Notes: a model not told the origin generated them from the sequence alone. A stretch of 64,000 nucleotides of DNA from Lacrimispora xylanisolvens (GCF_002934545.1 NZ_PTJA01000003.1:434001-498000), one strand, 5' to 3'; shown: positions 18,157 through 27,499, numbered from the stretch's first letter. A program made the numbers and translations.

Positions 18157-19356
18157 ATGTTTGAATATAATACCATAGAAGAGGCACTTAAATGGCTTCA
18201 GCAGGGAAAAATCATTCTTGTAACAGACGATGAGGGACGGGAAAATGAAGGCGATTTCATTTGCGCCGCCCAGTTTGCCACCACCGAAAATATTAACTTT
18301 ATGGCTACCCATGGGAAAGGGCTGATCTGCATGCCCATGAATGAAGAATTGTGCCGCCGCCTGGATTTGCCCCAGATGATTTCTGAAAACACCGACAATC
18401 ATTCCACTGCCTTCACTGTGTCCATAGATCATGGGGATACCACAACCGGGATCTCTGCAGCAGAGCGATCACTGACTGCGATAAAATGTGTGGAGGATTC
18501 AGCCAAAGCAGAAGATTTCCGTCGCCCTGGTCATATGTTTCCACTGCTTGCAAAACGAAACGGAGTGCTGGAGCGTGGGGGGCATACGGAAGCCACCGTG
18601 GATCTCATGCGTCTGGCAGGGCTGAAAGAATGCGGACTTTGCTGCGAGATCATGGGGGAGGATGGTACCATGATGCGGACTCCTGAACTGATAAAGCTGG
18701 CTAAAACGTGGAAGATTCCCTTTATTACCATTGCTGCATTGCAGGAATACCGCAAAAAACACGACAAACTGGTGGAGCAGACCTCAATCAGCGATATGCC
18801 TACAAAATATGGAGATTTTAAAGCTTACTGCTTTGTAAATCAATTAAACGGGGAACATCATGTCGCTCTTGTCAAAGGCGAAATCGGTGACGGAGAAAAC
18901 ATCTTGTGCCGTGTTCATTCTGAGTGCCTGACCGGAGATGCGTTCGGCTCTATGCGCTGTGACTGCGGACAGCAGCTTGCTGCCGCCATGACCCAGATTG
19001 AACAGGAAGGCAGAGGCATACTCCTTTATATGCGCCAGGAAGGCAGAGGCATCGGACTGGTTAACAAACTGCGGGCCTACGCTCTGCAGGACAAAGGCAT
19101 GGACACTCTGGAAGCTAACCTTGCGTTAGGATTTGAAGGCGATCCCAGAGAATATTACATCGGCGCTCAGATATTGAGGGAATTGGGAGTTAAAACCCTG
19201 CGCCTGCTTACCAATAACCCGGATAAGGTGTATGGTCTGTCTGGCTTCGGTATGGAAATTACAGAACGGGTTCCAATACAGATACCGGCAAATGATCATG
19301 ATTTGTTTTATTTAAAAACCAAGCAAAATAAAATGGGACACATTTTACACTATTAA
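18157..19356 (+). CDS. ribBA: 3,4-dihydroxy-2-butanone-4-phosphate synthase / GTP cyclohydrolase II
   Basis: Fusion of the two entry enzymes of riboflavin synthesis. The RibB half (about 1-200) shows [11 protein letters not shown], the acidic loop, and RPGHMFPL. The RibA half (about 205-399) shows the three zinc cysteines in [18 protein letters not shown] and the catalytic RQEGRGIGL. The 399 residues are typical of a complete fusion and no catalytic residue appears missing. TAGGAGGAG stands six bases before the ATG. It supplies both substrates used by RibH. Confidence 0.95.
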   Translation: MFEYNTIEEALKWLQQGKIILVTDDEGRENEGDFICAAQFATTENINFMATHGKGLICMPMNEELCRRLDLPQMISENTDNHSTAFTVSIDHGDTTTGISAAERSLTAIKCVEDSAKAEDFRRPGHMFPLLAKRNGVLERGGHTEATVDLMRLAGLKECGLCCEIMGEDGTMMRTPELIKLAKTWKIPFITIAALQEYRKKHDKLVEQTSISDMPTKYGDFKAYCFVNQLNGEHHVALVKGEIGDGENILCRVHSECLTGDAFGSMRCDCGQQLAAAMTQIEQEGRGILLYMRQEGRGIGLVNKLRAYALQDKGMDTLEANLALGFEGDPREYYIGAQILRELGVKTLRLLTNNPDKVYGLSGFGMEITERVPIQIPANDHDLFYLKTKQNKMGHILHY

Positions 19357-19375
19357 TCATAAAGGAGAATTTTAA

Positions 19376-19843
19376 ATGAAAGTTTTTGAAGGAACACTGG
19401 TATCAGAGAAAATCCGGATCGGCATTGTAGCCGCACGTTTCAATGAATTTATAACATCAAAGCTTCTGGGCGGCGCTGTGGATTGTTTAAAACGACATGG
19501 AATCAGTGAGGAGGATATGGAAGTAGCATGGGTACCCGGAGCATTTGAGATCCCACTGATCGCTTCCAAGATGGCAGGCAGCGGTAAATATGATGCTGTC
19601 ATATGTCTGGGAGCGGTTATCCGGGGCAGCACCACTCATTACGATTACGTTTGCAGCGAAGTCTCCAAGGGCATTGCTCAGGTATCCTTAAGCAGTGGAA
19701 TTCCGGTCATGTTTGGAGTCCTGACGACAGAAAACATTGAGCAGGCAATTGAGCGTGCCGGAACGAAAGCAGGCAACAAAGGGTTTGACTGCGCAGCAGG
19801 AGCCATTGAGATGGTTAATTTAATCCGCGGGATACAGGCTTAA
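19376..19843 (+). CDS. ribH: 6,7-dimethyl-8-ribityllumazine synthase
   Basis: Condenses the pyrimidine made by RibD with dihydroxybutanone phosphate to give lumazine, the substrate of RibE. The protein has 155 residues, the usual length of the capsid-forming family. Motifs are ARFNEFIT (substrate pocket), [20 protein letters not shown] with the catalytic His, and FGVLTTEN. It is the last gene of the operon, with AAAGGAGAA before the start, and is followed by a bidirectional terminator. Confidence 0.96.
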   Translation: MKVFEGTLVSEKIRIGIVAARFNEFITSKLLGGAVDCLKRHGISEEDMEVAWVPGAFEIPLIASKMAGSGKYDAVICLGAVIRGSTTHYDYVCSEVSKGIAQVSLSSGIPVMFGVLTTENIEQAIERAGTKAGNKGFDCAAGAIEMVNLIRGIQA

Positions 19844-19854
19844 ATCAGAAAGAA

Positions 19855-19895
19855 AATCCTCCAATACAGGCTGTTGGAAACCTGATTGGAGGATT
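19855..19895. terminator. Bidirectional terminator after ribH
   Basis: AATCCTCCAAT pairs with ATTGGAGGATT around a short inner stem (AGG/CCT). It lies between the convergent ribH and ABC ATPase genes; a T5 tract follows 11 bases further on the plus strand. Confidence 0.75.
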
Positions 19896-19907
19896 AACAG
19901 AATCTTT

Positions 19908-20915
19908 TTAATTTGCCAGCAGGTCGGGAGAAAGTGTATTTCCTGACCGGAGTTCCTGGCGTGCGGTCTGGATAAGGGAATCCATTTTTTCCAACTTATC
20001 AAGCAGTTGTTTTTCTTCCTCACTGGTATAAATCACATGATTAATACCTCCATTTTTAATAACAATCCGCTTGTCCGCCATTAATGCAAGAAGGGGATCG
20101 TGGGTTGCCATCAATACGATCTTATCTGATGTCACAAGAAGTTTTAATGCCTTTTTCCGGTCGATTCCGGCATTTTCAATTTCATCAATCAGGACAATGG
20201 GAGAGGAGCTTAATATGGCAGTATCTGCAATCATTAGAGCTCTGGACTGTCCTCCGCTTAAGCTGGTAACCGGTGTGGAAAGTTCAAATTTTTCTCCTGC
20301 CAGATCATTGGCTGCGGCAATAATCCGGTCTATTACAGACTGGGGATCCTGAACCATACGGCTTTCCGCATGCATCCGCAAAAAGTCAACGACCGTTAAG
20401 TCCATAACAAAGTTCATGTTCTGGGAAAGCTGGGCCACCAGCTTGTTATTTGAGGAGTAACGCCACTTCATATCAGGGACTTCGCCGTTGATTAAAATAC
20501 TGCGTCCGGTAGGAGTGTCTTTTTGAGCCGTCCATTCGATATCTGCTAAAAGCCGGCTTTTTCCTGAACCGGTAGGACCCACTATGGATATAATCTGGGA
20601 TGTTTCCACGGTCAGTTCCTTAAATCCTTCCACTGTTCCCGATTTATCGTGACCTGGTAAAATGGTCAGAGAATGCACCAGCCGTTCATTTTCCATTCCC
20701 AAAAACTGACGCATCTGATCCAGATACACAGGCAGGTCAGACAAAAGCTTTGCTTTATCAATCGCCTGATCTTCCAGTTCTTCCTCGGAGAAATGATTTA
20801 AAAATTCCTCAAATGTCTGATCTTCAAAACCAGCGATTGTAAGCTTATTTTGTTCAAAATATGCAGCAGCAAACGGATATTCTGCCAGCAGTTTTTTTAT
20901 GCTTATAGTTGTCAT
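19908..20915 (-). CDS. Permease-less ABC-type ATPase with DUF1858/ScdA-N-like N-terminus
   Basis: The protein has 335 residues. Residues 1-70 form a helical domain beginning with a Y-P-F-A-A-A-Y-F pattern that resembles the DUF1858/ScdA N-terminal family, also visible in the first gene of this cluster. An ABC ATPase domain follows: Walker A GPTGSGKS, signature SLSGGQSRAL, Walker B IVLIDEIENAG and switch His in MATHDP. There is no membrane segment and no permease gene nearby, so it is probably a soluble motor, as SufC and some metallocofactor maturases are. The unusual Walker B continuation (DEIENAGID) departs from transporter ATPases. The start overlaps the GTPase stop by four bases. The function is unknown; see findings. 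Confidence 0.8.
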   Translation of the reverse strand: MTTISIKKLLAEYPFAAAYFEQNKLTIAGFEDQTFEEFLNHFSEEELEDQAIDKAKLLSDLPVYLDQMRQFLGMENERLVHSLTILPGHDKSGTVEGFKELTVETSQIISIVGPTGSGKSRLLADIEWTAQKDTPTGRSILINGEVPDMKWRYSSNNKLVAQLSQNMNFVMDLTVVDFLRMHAESRMVQDPQSVIDRIIAAANDLAGEKFELSTPVTSLSGGQSRALMIADTAILSSSPIVLIDEIENAGIDRKKALKLLVTSDKIVLMATHDPLLALMADKRIVIKNGGINHVIYTSEEEKQLLDKLEKMDSLIQTARQELRSGNTLSPDLLAN

Positions 20916-21613
20916 TTTTTATCACCGCCTAAATCAATTTTCTTTACATTACCCATCTGATAGGCTTCTCCTATTCTTGTTTCGCCAAGACAATAGGAGC
21001 ACAGGGCGGAAGGCATGGGGAAACGAAGCTGCATTCCCTGAACAGTCTGTATGTTCTGGTTTTCATCATAAAGAAGACTTGCCAGTTCGTAAGCTCCCTG
21101 TCCGGTTAACCCATTAACATGCATGGTAATGGCTCTTGGGTTGACAGAGCTGACACAGGAAGCAAATACCTCCCGTTCTGCCTGAGAAACGATATCTCCT
21201 TTGGTAATCACCACGAAATCGGCGGCTTTTAACATGGGGCCGATTTTTTTAGGTGTATTAATGCCGGATAAGTTATCGATCACACAGACTCCCTTTACCT
21301 CTTTTAAATACGGGGAACAGCGGTTACAAAGACCTGCCGATTCCGTAATAAGCAGATCAAGCTTTTCTTCATTTCCCCAGTTAACCACCTCTTCAATATT
21401 AGAAGCGAAGAAGTGATCCGGGCATAAAGCGCCGGATAAGCCCTTTTTCACAGGGATTCCCGCTTTTTCATAGGCAACGTCGTCGTCTGTATAAAGACAG
21501 TCAAATTTCACCACGCCCACTTTAATGTTCTTATCACGAAAGGATGAAATTGTTTTTAAAATGACCGATGTCTTACCGGAAGAGGGCGGACCTGAAAATA
21601 CAATCAGATTCAT
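20912..21613 (-). CDS. HypB/UreG-like (G3E-type) GTPase with CxxC motifs
   Basis: The protein has 233 residues. The P-loop is GPPSSGKT (8-15), a switch-like acidic segment lies at YTDDD (41-45), the Walker B-like ESAG is at 91-94 and the base-specificity motif TKGD at 137-140. These features match the metallochaperone GTPases HypB, UreG and CobW. Extra cysteines form C64 (ALCPDHF), C96/C99 (GLCNRCSP) and C205/C208 (ALCSYCLGE), a plausible metal or Fe-S binding set. It overlaps both neighbours by four bases (ATGA), so the three products are probably made together and work together. Insertion of a metal or cofactor into a client enzyme is the inferred role; the client is unknown. Confidence 0.82.
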   Translation of the reverse strand: MNLIVFSGPPSSGKTSVILKTISSFRDKNIKVGVVKFDCLYTDDDVAYEKAGIPVKKGLSGALCPDHFFASNIEEVVNWGNEEKLDLLITESAGLCNRCSPYLKEVKGVCVIDNLSGINTPKKIGPMLKAADFVVITKGDIVSQAEREVFASCVSSVNPRAITMHVNGLTGQGAYELASLLYDENQNIQTVQGMQLRFPMPSALCSYCLGETRIGEAYQMGNVKKIDLGGDKK

Positions 21614-22863
21614 AAGAACTCCTTCTGAGCGGCTGCAAAGAACAGCTTTTCTATTTTTTTAATTAATTCTCCAATGTCATTGTTGTGTATAAAATCCCAG
21701 CCGATCCACATGAAATTCTGGTCAGGTTTCAGCTGATTGTCCACCATGGGATTGGTAGAAGGAAATTTTCCGTTGGAGGAAAGAATATCTCCAATCTCTT
21801 TTGAATATAAAAGATCAACGAAAGGTTTTACCTTATCCTTATTCTTTGATTTCGCCAGCAGGAAAATCGGACTGATTATGGCTCCATCCTTTGGCCACAC
21901 CGGGCGCATAGGGCTTTTCTCATCTGTCATGCTTGCAAAGAAATAGGGTGCAACTGTAATGGCGGGAATCTTATTTCCATCCTTTAACTTATGGGATTTA
22001 ATCATCTGAGCCGGATGCATGCTCTGTAAGAGGGCTTTCCCCATCTTTTCGATTCCTTCTTCCCCATAAAAGCGGTAGATGTGAAGCAAAAATGCATTAA
22101 ACATATCCAGATCCTTCATGGGAAGGCTGATGCTGTTTTCAAACTCCGGCTTCATTAAATCTGCCCAGCTCTCAGGGAAAGGGCGGTCTCCTAATACATT
22201 GGTGTTAACCATGAAAACTGCAGGAACAATTCCGATGATGGCATACTGGTTTTTGGGGTCCTTCAGTGATAAGTTCTCATTATCAAGATCAGGGTTTAAA
22301 TGCTCCATACCGGAAAGATCTTCAAATACGCCTAAATCCTGATAACCGCCAATCATCTTTTTATCAAAGAATAAATCAAAACCAGCGGAAAGATAAAGGT
22401 CTGACAGACCGTCAGGATCTCCATCTGCTAAAATAACCCGATCCTTTACATCATCAAGTCCCAGGTTTGCAGATTTTAAATGATACTCTACTTCATATCC
22501 AAGGGAGTCCTTATTTTCCTCAAGCCAGGATTCGAATTTTTCTAAAAGAGGAATACGGATGGGGCAGGGCAGTACGCCCTCGATACGGATATCCCCTTTA
22601 TTCTCTGATTGTGCAGGAGTGAGACCGTCCGTCAGGCTGGGCGCCTTCTGATCGATTACTTCCTCCAGTTTCTTTATAAATAGTTCCTGGTTTACCTTTC
22701 TCATAGCCAATGCTGTTTCTAAAGAAATGGTTTTACCAAGAGTTCTGCGCATAACAGGATTGCTTAAATTCTCAAAACCATTGGCAATAAATACTTCAAT
22801 GGTTTCCGGATAGGTTTCCGTGATATGAAAGATCGTATCAGAAGCTTTAAAATAATTTGACAT
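21610..22863 (-). CDS. Cytosolic DUF1858-like / type 2 periplasmic-binding-protein fusion
   Basis: The protein has 417 residues with no signal peptide or lipobox. Residues 1-70 look like DUF1858 (Y-P-E-T-I-x-V-F, G-F, then a repeated helical pair). From about 95 onward the protein resembles family 1 / iron-type (FbpA-like) solute-binding proteins with two lobes, for example IVPAVFMVNTNVL and SWADLMKPEF in the middle. A binding-protein fold retained in the cytoplasm beside a permease-less ATPase and a metallochaperone GTPase is unusual. It may capture a cofactor or metal complex rather than an imported solute. It is the first gene of the three-gene operon. Confidence 0.78.
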   Translation of the reverse strand: MSNYFKASDTIFHITETYPETIEVFIANGFENLSNPVMRRTLGKTISLETALAMRKVNQELFIKKLEEVIDQKAPSLTDGLTPAQSENKGDIRIEGVLPCPIRIPLLEKFESWLEENKDSLGYEVEYHLKSANLGLDDVKDRVILADGDPDGLSDLYLSAGFDLFFDKKMIGGYQDLGVFEDLSGMEHLNPDLDNENLSLKDPKNQYAIIGIVPAVFMVNTNVLGDRPFPESWADLMKPEFENSISLPMKDLDMFNAFLLHIYRFYGEEGIEKMGKALLQSMHPAQMIKSHKLKDGNKIPAITVAPYFFASMTDEKSPMRPVWPKDGAIISPIFLLAKSKNKDKVKPFVDLLYSKEIGDILSSNGKFPSTNPMVDNQLKPDQNFMWIGWDFIHNNDIGELIKKIEKLFFAAAQKEFL

Positions 22864-22942
22864 AATGTTTCCTTTCTCTATGTTAATGGTAAGTTGGTTT
22901 CTGAAATTACGTTTATCATATCATAGTTTCTCTGTTTTGTTT

Positions 22943-22956
22943 GTTGTAAAAACAAC
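22943..22956. promoter_or_regulatory. Inverted repeat in divergent intergenic region
   Basis: GTTGT-AAAA-ACAAC lies between the divergent operons starting at 22863 and 23064, about 80 bases from the first. It could be an operator controlling either side. The 200-base gap is AT-rich and I could not place a convincing -35/-10 pair for either gene. Confidence 0.3.
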
Positions 22957-23063
22957 TTATTTTAATTAGTTTTGATATTATTTCTTGTTAAGGCACTATC
23001 TTTTTTATCACCCAGATAGTATGATGAATTCATAAAAATTTGATTCGCAGAGGGGGAATACCA

Positions 23064-23930
23064 TTGTTAAAACCAAAAAAAATCACCCTGGCTTATTTTT
23101 CAGGGACTGGTTGTACAAAAGAAGTCTGTCTGTGTTTCGCGCAACAATTGGTAAAGAAGGGGTTGGAAAGCAAAACCATCAGTCTGGAAAATCATGATCC
23201 GGGAAATTTAAAACCGCCGGATTTACTGGTGATATTTTCACCTGTATATGCCTTCCGCCTGGCTTCCATTACTGAAAAATGGGTCAAAGGGCTTCCCAAA
23301 TCCAGCCGTACCATGGTTGTGATCGTACCGGTGTCCGGAGGAGGGGATATCTCACCGAATACAGCCTGCACCATTTTTTGCAGACGGATGTTAAAGAAAA
23401 AGGGGTATCATCTGATCTATGAAAAAATGATTGTAATGCCGTCTAATTTTGGTACCAATGCGGGAGATGAAATTAATCATCAATTAATACGCATATTGCC
23501 GGAAAAAACAAAAGTGATGATTGAAGATATTCTGAACGGTGAGCATCATTTTCTGATGGCAAAACCCCAGGACCGATTCCTTGCAATGCTTGGAAAAGGA
23601 GAGCATCTGGGTGCAAGATTTTTCGGCGCTTCCATCCATCCCTCTTCACAATGCACTCACTGTGGGAAATGTTCGCAAAAATGCCCGACCCGGAACATTA
23701 AAATGGATCAGGGAATTCCCAAATTCGGCTTTCGTTGTATTTTGTGCCTAAGATGCATCTATTCCTGTCCGGTTCATGTTCTGAAACCGAAAATTTTAAC
23801 CTCTGCAGTTTTAAAAGACGGTTTTCATGTACAGAAGTATAAAAAACAGGAGTCAGACGACATGAGTCTGAAACAGACTGAGTTTCATTTAAAAGGTGCC
23901 TGGAAGGGCGTTAGTGACTATTTGCAATAA
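23064..23930 (+). CDS. EFR1-type flavodoxin-ferredoxin fusion protein
   Basis: The protein has 288 residues. The N-terminal flavodoxin-like domain (about 1-160) opens with the FMN phosphate loop AYFSGTGCT and includes FSPVYAFR and the VPVSGGGD segment. The C-terminal part holds two 4Fe-4S motifs, C197-C200-C203-C207 and C225-C228-C231-C235, each followed by Pro. Such proteins move low-potential electrons in anaerobes. The frame is open upstream, but AGAGGGGG fits the TTG at 23064. It is divergent from the ATPase/GTPase/binding-protein trio and followed by its own terminator. A role as electron donor for that trio is possible but not shown. Confidence 0.82.
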   Translation: MLKPKKITLAYFSGTGCTKEVCLCFAQQLVKKGLESKTISLENHDPGNLKPPDLLVIFSPVYAFRLASITEKWVKGLPKSSRTMVVIVPVSGGGDISPNTACTIFCRRMLKKKGYHLIYEKMIVMPSNFGTNAGDEINHQLIRILPEKTKVMIEDILNGEHHFLMAKPQDRFLAMLGKGEHLGARFFGASIHPSSQCTHCGKCSQKCPTRNIKMDQGIPKFGFRCILCLRCIYSCPVHVLKPKILTSAVLKDGFHVQKYKKQESDDMSLKQTEFHLKGAWKGVSDYLQ

Positions 23931-23939
23931 GCCAGAAAT

Positions 23940-23983
23940 CAGGCGGGGTATGAGTTCCTTTTAAGGAATCCGTACCCCGCCTG
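23940..23983. terminator. Bidirectional terminator between EFR1 gene and eutC
   Basis: CAGGCGGGGTA and TACCCCGCCTG form an 11-base-pair perfect stem with an inner GTTCC/GGAA pair. It can serve both convergent transcripts. Confidence 0.8.
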
Positions 23984-23991
23984 GTTTGTAT

Positions 23992-24762
23992 TTATAATTT
24001 TAAATCGATTCCGCTGGTTTTTGCTTCCATCATTGCATCCACAATTGAAATAATCTGTGCACCAGCTTCTACCGGGGGCATTCCATTCTTATGGATGTTC
24101 GAGACCACCGTTCTCTGGGATTCCGGCTTTTTCGTACTTGCTTCATATGCCATATAGGCACTTAAGCTTTCTCCGGTTGCAAGACCAGGTCTTTCTCCTA
24201 TGAGAATAATGGTGATTTTCGCATGTAATGCTTCACTGATCCGGTCCATAGTGGCAACCCTTGCAAATTTAACAAAGATTGGATCACCTGTGGTATAGCC
24301 CTTTTCTTTCAGTCCATCCATAAGCATGGGATAAATATCCGGAAGATTACTGGTAATTGCAGGAGAACTAAGACCGTCACCGGCGATAATCTGCACATCT
24401 GCATCGTGTCTGCAGTTTTCCGTGATTATTTTCAGGGTTTCATCGGAAAAACGTCTTCCAAGATCCGGCCTTGTTATATATTCATCTTTATTTTTGCATA
24501 AACTCTCAACCTTTAAAAATCCCAGCTGATCCACCACTTTTTCATCCACCTCTGACCAGACTGCATCCATGGCGACAGCATGATCAGCACGGAATCGGAG
24601 ATAGGTTTCCGTTTTCAGCCTGGTCCCAGCCTTACCCACACAGATTCTTGCAGCCGTAGTCTTCTTTAAACTGACACAGGATTGAAGGTCTGCCGGCTGG
24701 TTTATTGTTACCCGTTCTGTTAAATCAAGAGAAGAGATATCCCTTACAAGATCCTGATCCAT
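23992..24762 (-). CDS. eutC: Ethanolamine ammonia-lyase small subunit
   Basis: Small subunit of the adenosylcobalamin-dependent enzyme that splits ethanolamine to acetaldehyde and ammonia. Conserved stretches are ARICVGKAGTR, LRFRADHA, RPDLGRRF, the GDGLSSPAI segment, LIGERPGLATGESLS and near the end SNIHKNGMPPVEA. At 256 residues it lacks most of the roughly 40-50 residue N-terminal extension of enterobacterial EutC. That extension is linked to microcompartment targeting, and no shell genes are present here. The ATG directly follows the eutB stop codon, with AGGAGGTGAAG inside eutB. Confidence 0.94.
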   Translation of the reverse strand: MDQDLVRDISSLDLTERVTINQPADLQSCVSLKKTTAARICVGKAGTRLKTETYLRFRADHAVAMDAVWSEVDEKVVDQLGFLKVESLCKNKDEYITRPDLGRRFSDETLKIITENCRHDADVQIIAGDGLSSPAITSNLPDIYPMLMDGLKEKGYTTGDPIFVKFARVATMDRISEALHAKITIILIGERPGLATGESLSAYMAYEASTKKPESQRTVVSNIHKNGMPPVEAGAQIISIVDAMMEAKTSGIDLKL

Positions 24763-26130
24763 TTACTTCACCTCCTGTGTGAAAACAGAGGGATCACCGG
24801 CGCGTTCCGTCAGTTGTCCGTCTTCCATAATACCCAGTTCCTCCATGCGTTTTTCAAATTCCCTCATGGGGCGTTTTCCGCTTGTTTCCCGAAAGGCTGC
24901 CGCGTCATGATAACTGGATGACTGATACATCAGCATAATATCATCCCCTGCCGGTATTCCCATTACATAATTGACACCGGCGCTGGCAAGGAGGACTCCT
25001 AAGTTTTCCAGGTCATTCTGACTGGCTTTCATATGATTGGTATAACAGACATCACAGCCCATGGGAATACCGGTGAGTTTTCCCATAAAATGATCTTCCA
25101 GTCCAGCCCGGATTACCTGAGCTCCGTCATATAAATATTCCGGTCCGATAAAACCTACTACGGTATTGACGCAGTAAGGGTGGTAACGCTTGGCAAATCC
25201 ATAGCACCGTGCCTCCATTACCAGCTGATCCGCATCGTGATGACCTTCTGAGGAAAGTTCAGACCCCTGACCTGTTTCAAAGTACATGAAGTTGGGACCT
25301 TTGGAGCTTTTCTTTTCCTTCATCAGCTCATAAGCCTCATCCATTAAGGCAGTGCTGATTCCAAATGCCGTATTGGAGATCTGTGATCCGGCAATGGATT
25401 GAAACATTAAATCCATTGGGCTGCCTTTTTTTAAAGCCTCCATCTGGGTGGTCACGTGGGAGAGAACGCAGTTCTGAGTGGGGATCTGCCATTGATCCAT
25501 AAAATCACGGAAAGCCCGCAGAATTTTATCCGTTTGCTCCACCGTATCTATGGCAGGATTTAAACCAATCAATGCATCGCCGTTTGCATAGGAAATTCCT
25601 TCAAAGACAGATGCCATAACCCCTTCAAAACTGTCTGTGGGATGATTGGGCTGCAGCCTGGAGGCAAGGGTTCCCGGAAGACCGATTGTTGTATTACAGG
25701 TTGCCGGAACAATCAGTTTTTTAGAAGCCACAATAATGTCAAGATTACTCATCAGCTTTGTCACACCTGCTATTACCTCTGCAGTGAGACCATCACGAAT
25801 TTCTTCAATGGCAGCAGCAGGAGAGGCCAGAATAAATTCCCTTAGTTCTCCAAGGGTTATGGATTTGATTTTTTTATAGGCCTCCTCATCCACTCCATCC
25901 TGAATAACTCTTGTAACTTCATCAATTTCATAATCAACTACGGGATGATTGCGTAAATCAGAAACGGATAAATCGGCAAGTACAACTTTGGCAGCAATGC
26001 GTTCTGCTGCATCTGCTGCGGCAATTCCAGCCAGTGTGTCACCGGATTTTTCTTCATTTGCTTTTGCCAGGACTTCCCTGACGGATCGAAATTCGTAGGT
26101 TTTACCGAATAATCTTGTCTTTAATTTCAC
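24763..26130 (-). CDS. eutB: Ethanolamine ammonia-lyase large subunit
   Basis: Catalytic TIM-barrel subunit, 455 residues, the usual length. Recognisable blocks are LGELREFILASP, SNLDIIVASKKL, RLQPNHPTDSFEG, GLNPAIDTVEQT, FETGQGSELSSEGHHDADQ, the CYTNHMKASQNDLENL segment and GIPAGDDIMLMYQ. It needs adenosylcobalamin. The start is GTG, eight bases after AGGAGG. It is the third gene of an operon running eutA, permease, eutB, eutC. Confidence 0.96.
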   Translation of the reverse strand: MKLKTRLFGKTYEFRSVREVLAKANEEKSGDTLAGIAAADAAERIAAKVVLADLSVSDLRNHPVVDYEIDEVTRVIQDGVDEEAYKKIKSITLGELREFILASPAAAIEEIRDGLTAEVIAGVTKLMSNLDIIVASKKLIVPATCNTTIGLPGTLASRLQPNHPTDSFEGVMASVFEGISYANGDALIGLNPAIDTVEQTDKILRAFRDFMDQWQIPTQNCVLSHVTTQMEALKKGSPMDLMFQSIAGSQISNTAFGISTALMDEAYELMKEKKSSKGPNFMYFETGQGSELSSEGHHDADQLVMEARCYGFAKRYHPYCVNTVVGFIGPEYLYDGAQVIRAGLEDHFMGKLTGIPMGCDVCYTNHMKASQNDLENLGVLLASAGVNYVMGIPAGDDIMLMYQSSSYHDAAAFRETSGKRPMREFEKRMEELGIMEDGQLTERAGDPSVFTQEVK

Positions 26131-26142
26131 CGTTCCGGCCTC

Positions 26143-27471
26143 CTATGCTTCCATTTCATTTTCTGTGGATACAAATCCATTTGCAAAAACCTTGTCTTTT
26201 ATAAGATAATAAAGAATAGCAGCTGCATAAACAATGGCAGCCAGGGACAAAAGAGAGGCCTGAGAAACCACGAGGGCAACTACGACTACCGCACAGGTAA
26301 TTGCTGCAATGGTTGGAATCAGGGCGGATTTTAAACGGTATGGACGTGCCAGTGCCGGCTCTTTTTTCCTGAGAACAAACCAGGAGGCAATGGATAAAAC
26401 TGCCATTACTGACGAGCCGATGCAGGAGAAAACAACCAGGCTGCCTACATTTCCGGTGATTACAAAGAAGAGACCAATCAGGCTGGTGCTCACAAGAGCA
26501 AAAACCGGAGTACCATTTTTATCAAGATTTGAAAGCGCTTTTGGAAGATAACCGCTTCTGGACATGGCGTATGCCTGCCTGGAATATCCGATCATAATTC
26601 CATGGAGACTGGCAGCCAGACCGAATAATCCAAAAAATCCCACTAATTTTACAAGGAATGAATTTTCCCCATAGACTTTTGACAGAATCGCCGGAAGTGG
26701 GTTATCGGTGGAGGCAACCGCCGATAAATCCGTGGCAGAGTTTCCGGCAGTGACAATAAGGACAGCAACTGCCATAACAACCAGTGCGCCGATTCCGGAT
26801 ATAAATGCTTTTGGTATGTCTTTTTGCGGATTTTTACATTCTTCCGCCCCCATTGCTCCTGACTCCACAGCCAGATAAAACCAGACCACAAATGGAATGG
26901 CAGCAAATATGCCATGCATACCGTTCATGGAAGCTCCAGAAGAGAACAGGCCGTGTACATCTACGGTTGGAATTCCAAGGATAAAATAAACAGCTACTCC
27001 AAGAATCGCCACTGCCGTAACAATCACGCTGACGATGGCGGCAGACTCAATTCCCTTGATATTGATAAATACAAAGATACAAAAGGCAGTGACAGCGGCG
27101 ATATTTGCCGGGATAACAGGAAGCAGTCCATGAACATATGCACCAATGGAAAGTGCAATTCCTGGTGTTGCAAAGATATACTCAAGGAGTATGGAGAAAC
27201 CAGCTATAAAACCGGCGAACTTGCCGAATGATTTTTCTGCATATGCGGTTGGACCAGCTGCAGACGGGATGGCCGTTGCCAGCTCAGAGTAACAAAAGAC
27301 AAATGAGACATAAAAAAGTGTAACGATAAATGTTGCGATTAAAGCTCCTGTAAAATTAGTCTTTTCAAACAGGTAATTCCAGCCAAAATACATACCGGAT
27401 ACAACTGCACCTACAATAATCGCCCATAGCTTAACCGGTGTAAGAGCTTTGTTCAAATTTTTTTCTTCCAT
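26143..27471 (-). CDS. Ethanolamine permease-like APC transporter
   Basis: The protein has 442 residues with about twelve hydrophobic segments, of the amino acid-polyamine-organocation superfamily (Eat-like ethanolamine permease). The first helix follows a short N-terminus (LWAIIVGAVVSGMYFGWNY), and the SAAGPTAYAEKSFG and MGAEECKNPQKDIPKA segments are family hallmarks. Ethanolamine as substrate is inferred from its place between eutA and eutB. The frame extends to 27495, but AGGAGG sits between that ATG and 27471, so 27471 is the start. It ends 12 bases before eutB. Confidence 0.85.
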   Translation of the reverse strand: MEEKNLNKALTPVKLWAIIVGAVVSGMYFGWNYLFEKTNFTGALIATFIVTLFYVSFVFCYSELATAIPSAAGPTAYAEKSFGKFAGFIAGFSILLEYIFATPGIALSIGAYVHGLLPVIPANIAAVTAFCIFVFINIKGIESAAIVSVIVTAVAILGVAVYFILGIPTVDVHGLFSSGASMNGMHGIFAAIPFVVWFYLAVESGAMGAEECKNPQKDIPKAFISGIGALVVMAVAVLIVTAGNSATDLSAVASTDNPLPAILSKVYGENSFLVKLVGFFGLFGLAASLHGIMIGYSRQAYAMSRSGYLPKALSNLDKNGTPVFALVSTSLIGLFFVITGNVGSLVVFSCIGSSVMAVLSIASWFVLRKKEPALARPYRLKSALIPTIAAITCAVVVVALVVSQASLLSLAAIVYAAAILYYLIKDKVFANGFVSTENEMEA

Positions 27472-27499
27472 AATGGAATCCTCCTGATTTTTCATGTTT

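Noticed and set aside
19908-22863. Ordinary iron ABC importer
   Set aside because: No permease, no signal peptide on the binding protein, and a GTPase in the middle of the operon argue against a transport system.
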